Shown piece after piece: positions 10,361 through 20,923 of a DNA stretch of 64,000 nucleotides. This DNA comes from Powellomyces hirtus (taxonomy: Eukaryota; Chytridiomycota; Chytridiomycetes; Spizellomycetales; Powellomycetaceae): assembly GCA_025526995.1 (NCBI GenBank), contig JAHLKG010000001.1, forward strand, positions 1,054,001 to 1,118,000. The letters are read 5' to 3'. The number at the start of each line of letters is the position of its first letter. Position 1 is the first letter of the stretch. The notes beneath the pieces are model-generated. The model saw nothing but the letters and a program-made list of their open reading frames with translations, did no database searches and was not told where the DNA came from. The translations under genes and the position numbers were made by a program.

Positions 10361-12244
10361 TCAAAACGATACCGACAAAGAACCCACAATGAGAGTGACC
10401 AGCGTCGCTACCTTCCACACGGGCGGCAACGACGCGCGCGCTCCGTTATCGACTCTCACATCAAACGCCGCGTACGGGGTCCACAATTTGAACGGATTCC
10501 ACACTTCCGGTTCCGGTTGCAGGGCCGCGACGGCGGCCAAGTAGCGCTGGTCGCCGTACACGACATATGCTTCTTTGAGCAGCTCAATAAAGTTGTTGCC
10601 GACCTCGAACGTTTTATTCGGGGCCAACGGCCAGCCGGACCCGCTGGTGAGCGCGTACGGGAGGAGAAACTCGATTGCTTTACGAATAGACCGGCCATCC
10701 GTGGTCGCGACTCCAAACAAGTCTGGGTAGATGGGCGCATTCCGCGTCATATGGCCAATCACAAACAACCCCTGGATGTACGTGACTGCCGACTCCCACG
10801 CGTTCGGTTTCACGAGCTCGGCAATGATTTTGCCGTCCGGGCCAATCTGGGTGGTCATGCGCGGGACGGTGTGGGCGGCGACGACGTGGGCGGCTTCGTC
10901 GGGGCGGGCGAGGAAGAGGAGGAGGGAGATTTGTTGGAGGTCGTGGTAGACGCCGCGGTAGTCGGTGAGGTTGGTTTCGTGTTGCCCGTGAGTGGATGTT
11001 TGTAGCCAGGTGAGGTAGGAGGTGGCCCAGGAGTTGAAGGCGGTGCGGTCGGTGGGGGTCAGGTGGGAGGAGCTGTGGAGGAGGGAGATGCCGTCGAGGA
11101 GGCGGTGGATGTCCCAGAGATCTGCCAAATGGGGAAGCGGGAAGAGAGGATTGAGGAGTTTGGCGGTTAGCTTTTCATTTTCTATGTAGCATAATTCAGA
11201 AATGAATGACATACTTGCAAGACTCCCATAGTAGGGTGATATGGTATTCCAACCTGGCGGGGCGGGACTGAATGGCGCGGCGGGTACGCTCGGAACAGCA
11301 GGCGCAGTGGGCAGGCTCGGAACAGCAGGGACAGTGGGCACACGGGGAGCAGCAGGCGCGACGGGCGCGGTCGGCACCGCCGACGCCGGAGTGGGCGCCG
11401 CCGCCGCCGCCGCCGCCGCCTGTCGTCTCAGCCGTTTTCTATTCTCCTTCACCGCCGCGCCCAACGGCAACAAAACATCCACATCATCATCAACCCGACT
11501 CGGCACCGTTCTCCGCAGCGGCGCAGGAGCCGCGGGCGCCATTACGGGTGGCGCAACACTCCGCCCCTTGACCCAATTCGCATACTCAAAGTTCGGGTTC
11601 ATTTTCGTCGCATCATCGACAAACCACTGGCGGACTCTCCGGGCGGCCACCTCCGCATACCGGTCCTCTCCCGTCCAAAAGTACGCGAGTGCAGCGTACC
11701 ACGTATCATCCACCATGTGACGCAGATACTCGGCGTCCGGGCTCACCAGGGCTTCCGGGTTGGTTTCCCCGTCGGTGCGGGCGGGGATGTACGGCAACCC
11801 GGTAGCCGTGATGGGGTTGCGGACCCAGTTGGGAGCGAGGGAGTAGAAATCATGCGGGTCTTTAGGCGGGACGAGCGGGTCGGTTGCGCCCGCTGTGGTG
11901 TTTTTGGCGTTGGTGGTGGCGCTGGTTTGGCTGACGACGACGGTGTAGACGGTCGGGTCGGCGCTGGCGCCGTCTGCGAGTTTGAGGATGCGGTTCAAGG
12001 CCGGGTGGAGTTCTTTGAGACCTGTGGAGTCGAGGTCGCGGTTTTCCCAGAGGTTGCGGGGGGAGATGTAGAAGGTTTGGATCGAGTTGGGTAAAGGTTG
12101 GCCGGACGAGTCGGTTGGGTAGCGCAATGCGGAGACTTGTATGGGGTGGGTGAAGGAAAAGTTGAGGAAGAGGAGGATACGGAGGAGGATGATTGACAGA
12201 GCATTGTTGTTGTTGCTGCCGCTGCTGCCTAGTGACCGACGCAT
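10361..12244 (-). CDS. Secreted alginate-lyase-like protein with a Pro/Ala-rich insert
   Basis: Exons 11215-12244 and 10361-11121 give 596 residues. The intervening 93 bases (GTATGT...TTGGCAG) look like an intron but stay open if retained. A hydrophobic N-terminus (residues 15-40) suggests a signal peptide. The alginate-lyase fold shows in HDFYSLAPNWVRNP, a dyad of Tyr/Ala-rich helices with YFWTGEDRYAEVA, RQWFVDDATKMNPNFEYANW, and later LTDYRGVYHDLQ. About 100 residues of Pro/Ala-rich sequence with a poly-Ala tract interrupt the domain after the NPNFEYANW motif. The C-terminus ends in a hydrophobic stretch after Asn/Ala/Ser, as in GPI-anchor signals. Lyases of this fold cleave uronic-acid polysaccharides. 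Whether this one is catalytic is unknown, since the usual NNH-type motif is altered. Confidence 0.7.
   Translation of the reverse strand: MRRSLGSSGSNNNNALSIILLRILLFLNFSFTHPIQVSALRYPTDSSGQPLPNSIQTFYISPRNLWENRDLDSTGLKELHPALNRILKLADGASADPTVYTVVVSQTSATTNAKNTTAGATDPLVPPKDPHDFYSLAPNWVRNPITATGLPYIPARTDGETNPEALVSPDAEYLRHMVDDTWYAALAYFWTGEDRYAEVAARRVRQWFVDDATKMNPNFEYANWVKGRSVAPPVMAPAAPAPLRRTVPSRVDDDVDVLLPLGAAVKENRKRLRRQAAAAAAAAPTPASAVPTAPVAPAAPRVPTVPAVPSLPTAPAVPSVPAAPFSPAPPGWNTISPYYGSLASMSFISELCYIENEKLTAKLLNPLFPLPHLADLWDIHRLLDGISLLHSSSHLTPTDRTAFNSWATSYLTWLQTSTHGQHETNLTDYRGVYHDLQQISLLLFLARPDEAAHVVAAHTVPRMTTQIGPDGKIIAELVKPNAWESAVTYIQGLFVIGHMTRNAPIYPDLFGVATTDGRSIRKAIEFLLPYALTSGSGWPLAPNKTFEVGNNFIELLKEAYVVYGDQRYLAAVAALQPEPEVWNPFKLWTPYAAFDVRVDNGARASLPPVWKVATLVTLIVGSLSVSF
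11236..11560 (-). repeat. Low-complexity Pro/Ala/Val coding repeat inside the lyase domain
   Basis: The frame has a poly-Ala run (GCC/GGC triplets at about 11395-11421) followed by many irregular PAVPS/PTAPA-type units. It is a coding low-complexity insert in the alginate-lyase-like gene. Confidence 0.8.
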
Positions 12245-12740
12245 TTGAGCTGAGAAGACGGCGAAAGATTGGACAGAGGAAAGGATTTTCCCAGGAAGGT
12301 GTTAAACGGTTGATCTAACTAGCCAATCGGTTTGTTGACCTTGTGATCGGAAGCGTTGTTTTGTTCAATAAAACTGTCCAGGGGTGTATACACATATGTG
12401 TATGTGCTACGGGGGAATGCGAAGCGGGAAACCAAGCGCTTCTTCACAAGAGCCGCAAAAGTGTTCTTTTCTGTCAGTTGCGCGCCGCGCGTGTTGAGAT
12501 TCGACGCGTTCTTTGAGTAAGCAAAACCCTAAACTTGCTGACATACACAAAGTGTGCTGTGCATAGCGGTGGTGAAAGCCACGCTTTCTCGCAACATGAC
12601 GTAGAGTGCGTCCGTGCGTTCATGGGCGTTCGTTAAATTCCAGAATTGAACGGAACGAAAAAACAAACAAAAGACCAAATGCTGACCCGCACACCCTAAA
12701 CCGCATCCTCTTCAATGCGCCTCCTCCCCACAATGCCGCC
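12245..12740. promoter_or_regulatory. Divergent promoter region
   Basis: Some 496 bases lie between the lyase-like gene and ERCC8, which point away from each other. An alternating CACATATGTGTATGTG stretch occurs near 12390. Nothing else stands out. Confidence 0.45.
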
Positions 12741-14337
12741 ATGCTGCACCACCTACTCCATCTCCGCGAAACGCGGGCATCGCAGCCCAACATCCCGCTC
12801 CACCACAGCACGCAGCAATTCCACCAGCTGCGTCTCAAACGCGACATTTCATTCGAAGAAGCCGGCCCCGTGAATGCAATTGAGATTGATGCGGTGGATG
12901 CGCGCTTCTTGTTGGCCGCGTGTGCGGATGCGTCGATACGGTTGTATGATTTGGAGGAGGAGGGGAGGGTGGCGGCGGCGGGTGGAGGAACAGGGCACGA
13001 GGACGAGGAGGAGGAGTGGTTGTGTCGCCCGATTGGGATGTTGGATAGGTAAGGATTGTCGGAAAGGAAAAAAGTGCAATGAGGTTGGGGGGGATGCTGA
13101 TATGTGTCTGGGTTTATGTATGGTAGAGGTCGCGGGCACGAATTTTCAGTAACGGGTATCCACTGGTTCCCGACCGACACGGGTCTGTTCACGACGGGCT
13201 CGATGGACGGGTCGATCAAAGTGTGGGACACGAATGTCATGGAGAGTGCGTGCGTGTTTGATATTGAACAGCATGTGTACGATCACGACATTTCAAAGAT
13301 TGCACAGACGCATAATCTGATTGCAGGTATAAAAATATTCTCTGGATGGGACAGAGAGAATTGTTTTTTGGGGGGCGGCCGTGTTTGGGTTTTGGGTTTT
13401 TTGCTTACCTCCCCAGGATCTCTCTTTTCCGCATCGGCGCAGCTGGAACTGAGGATCAGAATGTGCGACTCTGCGATATGCGGACGGGCGCGTTTACCCA
13501 TTCCTTGCGGGGCCATCGGGCCGCTGTGCTGGCCGTGAAATGGTCCCCAAAAGACGAGTTTATCGTCGCATCCGGAAGGTAGTACAACAATTACAAATAA
13601 GGGGAAGCGGACACACCACCACCACCACCACCACCACCACCACGCCCCCATCCACTCTCCCCTCTCCAACCCCCCTTCCTCACACCCCCTTCTCTTCCCA
13701 CCTCGATCCTTGTAGCGCGGATCACAGCGTGCGCCTCTGGGACGTGCGCAAAGCCAATGCCTGCATCACGACGCTCGACCAGTACCAGACGGCCGACTCG
13801 CAGCCCCGGCGGTGCTCTGCGGACACCCACACGGCGACCGCGCACAGCCGCGCTGTCAACGGACTGGCCTTTTCGTCGGATGGTCTGAATTTGGTGACGA
13901 CGGGCCATGACGAGTGTGTGCGGTTGTGGGATGCGGTGACGTTTACAAATACGTTGGTAAAGACATCGTTGGCCCCAGTTTCTCAAGCTCTCGAAAACCT
14001 GAGTCATAAAACTAACTTGTCTCGTTGCTCTCGTTTCTCTTGTTGCAAAACCTTCTCTTTCTAGACAAACTACGGCCCCACCATCCGCAACCGCGTCCAA
14101 CACGCCCTGCACCCGCTCATCACCCCTCTCACGGCCTGCTCCCCTCCGCTCCTCTTCCACCCCTCCGACAACCGCCAAACCGTCGTGTTTGATCTCTTTA
14201 CCGGCGCCCTCATCATGAAACTGAGAAAACACACGGCAAGAGTCGCTTGTGTGGCGTTCAGACAGGGCACCCAACATGTGTTTACCGGGGGTTATGATCG
14301 GGAGATATGTTGGTGGACACCTCAAGAGCCCTCATGA
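12741..14337 (+). CDS. ERCC8: DNA excision repair WD40 protein ERCC8 (CSA)
   Basis: Five exons (12741-13048, 13127-13326, 13443-13578, 13716-13956, 14065-14337) give 385 residues, close to the human length. WD repeats run the full length. Diagnostic CSA strings are FPTDTGLFTTGSMDGSIKVW, VRLCDMRTGAF, LRGHRAAVLAVKWSP, SADHSVRLWDVRKANACITT, and a TNYG element before the last blades. CSA is the substrate receptor of a CUL4-DDB1 ubiquitin ligase in transcription-coupled repair; this is family knowledge. A Glu/Gly-rich insert in blade 1 (about residues 75-95) is lineage-specific. Intron 3 carries a CAC microsatellite. The chosen ATG is the one in frame with the first blade. Confidence 0.9.
13614..13643 (+). 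repeat. (CAC)n microsatellite in an ERCC8 intron
   Basis: About ten CAC triplets run without interruption inside intron 3 of ERCC8. Confidence 0.9.
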
Positions 14338-14678
14338 ACGATAACGAGGGGTGCATCCGTCGCAGCACATGCCACACCACCACCCACCACACAAAGTGTC
14401 TGGCCTCTCCTGACCCGTCACCATATATCGATAGCACGAAGTCGAATTGATCATGAGAACGCCTAAATAGATATATTTAATGAGGATCCGGGCATCACAC
14501 TACATCAACAGCTATGAAAAAAACATCGAAACTAGTCTAAAAAATGGCTACCATCTAACGTATCTGAACCACAAAGGTAGGGTGGCGTCAGCATCTGGGA
14601 TAATAAGTAATGTGGGGTGCGGGGGGGAATCAATTCTATGGGTAGCTCTAACTCTAGCGACGTGATGGGAGTGGTGTT
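14338..14678. other. Intergenic between convergent genes
   Basis: This holds the 3' ends of ERCC8 and the TMLHE-like gene. No gene or notable motif is seen. Confidence 0.4.
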
Positions 14679-16082
14679 CTATGACATGACCTTCTTGTCA
14701 AGGACCGTCTTCACTCTGCTTCTGTAGTCATCCCAATTGTGGTAACAGCCCGTCAAGCGGCGGTGACCGGTGAACTCGGCTCTACCGTGGAGGACTCTCC
14801 AATTGTCGACCATGACGGCGCGGCCCGGTTTGAGTTGGGTCCAGAGCTCATTGGACGGGTCACGGAGGATCCGGGTCCATTCCTTGAGTGCCGCGTAAAA
14901 GTCTTTGACGCGGGACGGGGGCAGGTGGGAGAAGGTGGACCGGTCGTCATTGTTGAAACGGATCTGGTACAGCTGCGACGTCAGCGGGTCATGGTTCAGG
15001 AGCGGGAAGGTGGTGGCTGGCTCCATCAGGGTGTTGGCGTCGCCGGCGGAATGGGCCGACATGCGGACGGTGGAGAGGATGTCGTAGGCCCATGGGTGGG
15101 TCGCGCGCAGCTGGTCGGCGACATGGAAGCCGTCGACGTAGAGAGACTCGCCTCCCGTTCCTCTGTGTTCGAGGAGATGGAACAGCTGCAGGCCGATCGG
15201 GTCGGTAAAGTAGGTGGTGTCGGTGTGGGCGGGGAGGGCGAGCTGGGTGTAGGCCGTGTCGCCGTGTTCGAGATTGGCGGAAAAGTCCCAGAACCCGCCA
15301 TAGTGGGTTTCGCGAATAAAGGCCACGCGGCGGCCGAGCTGTTCGGTGGCTTTGGGCGTGGCTGGAACGCCGTCGACAAAGCCGAGGCCATACACGTCAA
15401 TGTCGGCCAACCAGGCAGCGAGGCCTTGGTCAGAGTTCATGACGTCGGCATACTGCACGATGGGAAGCTTGGAGGCTATGGACGCATCCCACAGACGTTT
15501 TGGTCTTTGCGCAGCTGTGGCTGCCGCCGAGTTTGATGAATGGAGCGGTGGCAGCTTGGGCGCATACGAGTGGTGTCGCAACCATGCGAGATCAACGGTA
15601 CTTTGGTGACTGTCGGTGTCCCAAACAATGTTGAGAGCCTTGTTGTCTTCTGCGACGGTCATGACGGCTGGCTTGATGCTTAGCGGGATGGCGGCAGTGT
15701 CAAGCAACCGCTGCTTGGTGACGGGGTGGAAGCATGCGGGACATTGGCAGTGGTCGCGCAACCAGATTCCATGGTATCTCGTCACGGCACCATCCGGGAA
15801 GCGAACGGCAACGGTACTGTCGGCTTCGACCCAGGCAGCAACCGCCTCGTCTTCGGCTGCGGCGGTGGTGGCGGCGCTGGATGTGGTGAATGGCGATCTG
15901 GAGGCTGCAGCTGACGAGAGTTGGCGGCAAGCGGTGGCGGGTCGGTGCAACTGGTTGGCGCGGGACGACGACAGGGGGGAAGCTTTCGGGGCGAGCTCGG
16001 CCTGGGGGCGGCGGGTGTAGGCGAGCACCCGCGCAGAGCCTTGGCGGTACAAAGCGGTGCCGACACGGGAGCGGAATGCCAT
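14679..16082 (-). CDS. TMLHE: Trimethyllysine dioxygenase (carnitine biosynthesis)
   Basis: One exon encodes 467 residues. An Arg/Ser/Ala-rich N-terminus (about 75 residues) fits a mitochondrial targeting sequence. The N-terminal zinc-binding DUF971-type domain shows WLRDHCQCPACFHPVTKQR. The 2-oxoglutarate/Fe(II) oxygenase domain has HTDTTYFTDPIGLQLFH (the His-x-Asp metal pair) and a distal His in NWRVLHGRAEFTG. RETHYGGFWDFSAN and LEHRGTGGESLYVDGF are typical of trimethyllysine hydroxylase and distinguish it from gamma-butyrobetaine dioxygenase only moderately. The enzyme hydroxylates N6-trimethyllysine, the first step toward carnitine. Confidence 0.88.
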   Translation of the reverse strand: MAFRSRVGTALYRQGSARVLAYTRRPQAELAPKASPLSSSRANQLHRPATACRQLSSAAASRSPFTTSSAATTAAAEDEAVAAWVEADSTVAVRFPDGAVTRYHGIWLRDHCQCPACFHPVTKQRLLDTAAIPLSIKPAVMTVAEDNKALNIVWDTDSHQSTVDLAWLRHHSYAPKLPPLHSSNSAAATAAQRPKRLWDASIASKLPIVQYADVMNSDQGLAAWLADIDVYGLGFVDGVPATPKATEQLGRRVAFIRETHYGGFWDFSANLEHGDTAYTQLALPAHTDTTYFTDPIGLQLFHLLEHRGTGGESLYVDGFHVADQLRATHPWAYDILSTVRMSAHSAGDANTLMEPATTFPLLNHDPLTSQLYQIRFNNDDRSTFSHLPPSRVKDFYAALKEWTRILRDPSNELWTQLKPGRAVMVDNWRVLHGRAEFTGHRRLTGCYHNWDDYRSRVKTVLDKKVMS

Positions 16083-16328
16083 ATATATATGTAAAGAGAA
16101 GATCGAGAGTTAAGAGGAGGATGATGCACTTGTCTCTAGCGTACTAGGGTAGAGGTGTTGTTTGCTGTTGTGTTTTGAGTATCGATAGTATTTGTTGAAG
16201 TAAAGTATGAGATTTGGGCTGGGAGGGAGAGAACTGGGTGTTGCGAGTATTTGAACGACTTGCGGAGAGCGACGCGGACGGCGGAGGGCCATTTTGGGGG
16301 GGCGATTTGTTTGTGACAATTCTATATT

Positions 16329-16340
16329 TGGTATCAGAGC
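16329..16340 (+). other. TGGTATCAGAGC, retrotransposon primer-site-like 12-mer
   Basis: This 12-mer is the initiator-tRNA-Met primer binding site used by many Ty1/copia elements. No flanking LTR, gag or pol was seen, so it may be a remnant or chance. Confidence 0.25.
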
Positions 16341-16371
16341 CACGCGTCCGTCCGTCCTATTCTTAGCACAG

Positions 16372-16440
16372 TCACGTGAATGGAGTGGCGCATCCACCAT
16401 TGCTGTATTTAGGGGGGAAGAAGTGAAGTCACGTGAATGG
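16372..16440. promoter_or_regulatory. Paired CACGTG-containing direct repeat
   Basis: GTCACGTGAATGG occurs twice in the same orientation, within 300-360 bases upstream of the TMLHE start. CACGTG is the core site of bHLH factors. A regulatory role is inferred only. Confidence 0.4.
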
Positions 16441-17439
16441 GTCTTGGAGTCAAGAATGTCATCAATCGAGTGAGAGTGCGGGCTGTGTATGGACTATATC
16501 ATCATCTTACACTTTAGGAGCAGGAGTGCCATCAACGAACGTTTGCTGTTTCCAAAGGGGAGTTGCTTTATTGATAGAACCCATTGGCCCTTTCAGGATC
16601 CTAGAATGAGCATCTCATGTGACTGACACCCGCAAGTCCAATAGATTCATTCATATTGCGATGGGACGCACGAGTCGCTCTCTTCTCCAAAGCCCTTTCA
16701 CGTTTGTAACGAATCATCAGTTGGAGACGGTCGTCACGGCTATCCAGTGCATGGAGTCAGTCTGTCAGTCAGTCATGTGATCTGCAGGAGGATCCCATAC
16801 TGTATCGATAATGCCATATCTATCCGTCTCTCCATCACACAATGAACTTTGCTTGTATTCTTGACAGCATCGATTTGCCGCTTGCAATTGCAGTCGGTAG
16901 AAGTCAAACCGCACAAGTCGTCTCATGTGAAGCCCCACCCATTCCTCAATCATAGCTAGCAAGACCTCAATGTGATGGAACCCAATCGCTGACTATTCCT
17001 CCCCGCGCGACGTTGGCTCAAGCTCCGTGCCCGTCACCCTGCGTTCTTTTCTTCATTCGTCAAATGGTCGCTGCAAGAGGTCATATGGGTCCTGCCTGCT
17101 ACCAGCAGGGAACACAGACTTGTGCAGAGAGCACAAGGCTCCGCCCAGCATTGCCATTGGTGAGCTGGCTTGAGAAGTGTATGATAAACCAAATGCTTGC
17201 CAGGACAAACGCAGGTCTGTGAATGGAACGCGTGTTGAAACCGCAACAAGGAAACGTCACGCTCTTCATGCGTAATCGAACAAAGAGCGCCGCTGAAACC
17301 ACGCTGGCTGCCCCACTCATCTCGTCAAATCTTCCCGTGTTTGCTACACTCTACATTCTGCTCAGTCCAGTCAATTCCAACAAGCTCAACCCGAAGACTC
17401 TAGACACAACACACTCATTACTTTAGTAAACCAAACAAT

Positions 17440-19446
17440 ATGGTATGTTGGTGGGCATTCCTCGAGTGGTTTCTTGGCTGTCGTGTGCGTTGAAGCGAGT
17501 ACCGTGGCTGTGGACGTGACCTGGCCGCTTCGGGAACAATCTTGTCGGAGCTCGGTCCACTGGGTGGGAGGGGGCCGGGACGAATAACATAGGAAGGACG
17601 GGGCACGGCATACAGGAGGTCATTGGTGTTAATAACGCCGACTGAGGCCCACCGCCGCTTGGTTGAAGAATACCCTCCGCATAATGTCCCAAGGTGTGCT
17701 GACTCAACCCACCATTCTCCACCATTACAGGACGAAGAGTACGACGTGATCGTTCTCGGCACCGGTCTGACTGAATGCATTCTCTCTGGTCTCTTGTCCG
17801 TCGAGGGCAAGAAGGTTTTGCACATGGACCGCAACGACTACTACGGAGGTGAAAGCGCGAGTTTGAACCTCACGCAGGTAAAACAGACGATATTTCTGAC
17901 ACCAATGGAAATCGTTGCTCACAACTCTCCCTTCATGTGCCTTGGATGAAAATCAGCTTTACCGCAAGTTTCGACCTGGACAGGAGCCGGCCTCGACCTT
18001 TGGTCGCGACCGCGATTGGAACGTTGACTTGATCCCCAAGTTTGCCATGGCTTCTGGTGAATTCACAAACATCCTGTACCACACCGACGTGACTCGATAC
18101 CTCGAGTTCCGCCAAATTGCTGGTTCCTACGTGTACCGTGATGGTCGCATCTCCAAAGTCCCCTCGAACAACACCGAAGCTGTTTCCAGCCCGTTGATGG
18201 GTATCTTTGAGAAACGACGCGCCAAAAAGTTCTTTGAGTTCATCCAGGCCTATGACTTTACCAACCCCGCTACTCACCAAGGTAGGTCGCGAACACTTTC
18301 ATCTTGTGCACATTAACCCATTATGTGGTCGACTCACCCCGCTGTCTGCTCCCTTCTCATCAGGCCTTGATCTCAACACGGTGCCCATGATCGAAGTGTA
18401 TAAAAAGTTTGGCCTGGAAGCTGGTACCCAGGATTTCATTGGTCATGCTCTGGCGCTGCAGCTCGACGACAGTTACATGACTCAGCCTGCCAAGGACACC
18501 TACGAGCGCATCTGCCTGTACATGAACTCCATGGCCCGCTACGGAAAGTCCCCCTACATCTACCCCCTCTATGGCCTGGGTGAACTTCCCCAAGGCTTTG
18601 CCCGACTCAGCGCCATCTACGGTGGCACATACATGCTGAGCAAGAAGGTCGATGAACTTGTCTACGAGAACGGCAAGGTCGTTGGTGTCAAGAGTGAGGG
18701 CGAGGTACATGTCTCTACAGAAAGAAATCTTCAATCCTGTGGTGATCATCTAACATCTTGTGGTGTTGCTATCACCCTTCTTCCGTATGCTAGGTTGCAA
18801 AGACCAAGGCCGTCATCGGAGACCCTACCTACTTCTCGGACAAGGTGAAGAAGACGGGTCAGGTTGTGCGTGCCATTTGCATTCTCAACCACTCGATACC
18901 CAACACTGCCGATGTCGACTCTATCCAAATCGTGATTCCCCAGAAGCAAGTCAACCGTGGCCACGGTACGTATAACCTCTCACGGCCTTTGTGCAATCCC
19001 CGGTACTAACTGGGACACGTTCTACCAGATATCTACGTTGCGGCCGTGTCCTACGCCCACAATGTCTCAGCCAAAGACTACTGGGTGGCGATCGTGTCCA
19101 CGCTCGTCGAGACGGCCAAGCCCGAAGAGGAGCTGCAGCCCGCTCTGGCACTTTTGGGCCCGATTGCCGAAAAGTACGTTATCTCGTTGTGAACAATCGT
19201 CTTGTCTTTGTATCTGAGCGTCCCTCCCTCTCTGTTTCTTTCAGGTTCGTTGACATCACAGACATTTACGAGCCCATCGCGGATGGCAAGGCGGACGGTG
19301 TGTACATTACAAAGTCCTACGACGCCACCAGTCATTTCGAGACCGTATGCCAGGACGTCAAGGACGTCTACAAGCGCGTCACTGGCAACGAGCTCAAGGT
19401 TGAAGGAAAGGTCAAGAAGCAGGAGGAGGGTGCTGCTGCTGAATAA
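17440..19446 (+). CDS. GDI1: Rab GDP-dissociation inhibitor
   Basis: Seven exons (17440-17442, 17731-17877, 17957-18281, 18364-18704, 18794-18965, 19029-19173, 19245-19446) give 444 residues. The first exon is the ATG alone. The protein opens [20 protein letters not shown], a GDI nucleotide-fold start, and keeps the Rab-binding platform motifs [26 protein letters not shown] and YLYP-type [21 protein letters not shown] extracts GDP-bound prenylated Rabs from membranes and recycles them. It is normally a single essential gene in fungi. The Lys/Glu/Ala-rich tail is variable among species. Confidence 0.95.
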
Positions 19447-19702
19447 ACCAGCAGGGTCATCCAATCTCAACCTTCCCTATCTTTATCTGCAAGAGTCATT
19501 GACCCTTTTTCACCTTCCCTTGGCTGGTCAGGACAAGTGCGTGCCCCTGCCTCTCTGGTGTCCTCATAGCATAGTCACCCATAAAACGTTTCCCCCCAAA
19601 CTGTTTGACAACTTTTTTCCTTTTGATGTCTAAATGTTCAAATGTTGATGTTGATTTCTAGACTGACTATGGCTAATGAGGTGTGGTTTGCTAATGGCAA
19701 AG

Positions 19703-20307
19703 TCACCACCGGGTTGTCTCTTTGGGTGGTGCTTTTTTTGTGGCCCCCAAGGCTTCTATGCCTGTCCCCGGAGACTGTTCATCTTTGCTATCTATAGCGG
19801 GGGCGTCACCGCTCGTTTCTCCTTCTATCGGTCTCCCGTCCGTGTCCTTTTCCCCCACTTCCTCTGTTTCTTCAATCAACTTGTCGCCCATCACAGCGTC
19901 ATCCAGCAGAGCATCGATTTTCTGCATAAGCGAGTCTGTCCGCGATTCCAGCTGGTCCAATGCGCCATCCGCCGATTCCTGTCACAGAAAAAGAGAAAAA
20001 AAAATACACAGATACGACGTCAAGCCCCCGTATACACTTCATCACAAATTACATCCCCAGTCAAACACTGCCGTTGCATATATCAGAACCCCCCCAAAAA
20101 GGTCATGACGCAGGGAGGGCATGGGCAGAAACTGCACCCCTCAATGAAAAAGCTTGAGCTTACCAGTTGTTGCAGCAGTCCCGAAATGTCGAGCGCCTCC
20201 AGATCGCCGCTGGGGGATGATACCTCGCCGCTGGTGGCGCTGGTACCTGCGTTGAGGGATGCGAGCATGGCCTGGAGGGAGGATATGGAGAGTGGGTCGT
20301 TGGTCAT
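19703..20307 (-). CDS. Small acidic protein, unrecognised
   Basis: Two exons (20164-20307, 19703-19978) join in phase 0 through a 185-base GTAAGC...GACAG intron, giving 139 residues. The N-terminal half is Ser-rich and predicted helical (LQAMLASLNAG, ALDISGLLQQL). The second half has a heptad-like helix, ALDQLESRTDSLMQKIDALL, then an acidic Gly/Asp-rich tail. This looks like a small coiled-coil adaptor subunit, but I cannot name a family. It ends 256 bases from the end of GDI1, tail to tail. Confidence 0.55.
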
Positions 20308-20923
20308 TTCTGATATGGAGGGGTCGGGCGAAAAAAAGGACTGGGGAAAAGTGGGGGGGACAAGGATAGCAGCGCATGTTTATGTAATTGGCTAATCGAG
20401 CCCACACACCACAACACGCTTTTGGGTCCCACGCGTCCACCTCGCCCCCTTCTTTTCTCCTGGCTGCGTAGCGTTCCCATTTTCATTTTCCCATGGTGGG
20501 GGCTTCGATATTAAGTGAAGGCGCAACGGCAGGGGACACACATAAATACCAGCTGGGGCCACTCTTTTTTCGCAGACTTTTTGTTCATTCAACTCAAGTC
20601 ACGCTCCTTTTCCAGTGTTTTGTCCCATCTGGTGTCCGGGTGTCGGTGAGTTCCCAGCAGAGTTGGAGAGACGATTTCTTTGGATAGTGATTCTGTGCGG
20701 GTTTTTTTATTATAGTTTTTGGCAGGTTTTTTTTTGACGTTCCGGCAGTCGGGATACCTGAATCCAAGCAAACAAGCTGAATATTTTCTCCAAGTCTGTT
20801 CTCTAATATCCGAAAAAAAGTTGACAAAAGAAACCCTCGCCCAAACAAACCTGTCCAAAAAAAAGGATCCACTCCATCCCACGCAAAAACCGCACCGGCC
20901 GCCCTCGCCCGCCTTCCCCCACA
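20308..20923. promoter_or_regulatory. Divergent promoter region
   Basis: About 616 bases separate the small acidic gene (leftward) from the membrane protein gene (rightward). It is rich in T-runs and A-runs from 20700 to 20870. No specific element is recognised. Confidence 0.4.

Larger units (their letters stand above)
16083..17439. other. Intergenic between divergent genes
   Basis: This 1.36-kb stretch holds the promoters of TMLHE (leftward) and GDI1 (rightward). It carries two copies of TCACGTGAATGG, about 55 bases apart (16372-16440), and a 12-base match to an LTR-element primer site (16329-16340). No gene is supported. Confidence 0.45.

Noticed and set aside
11241..11720. Plus-strand Gly/Ala frame of 159 codons
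   Set aside because: Antisense of the Pro/Ala insert in the lyase-like gene.
14739..15536. Plus-strand frame of 265 codons
   Set aside because: It is the complement of the TMLHE exon, whose protein has full family motifs. The plus frame is Gly/Val/Arg-rich with no motif.
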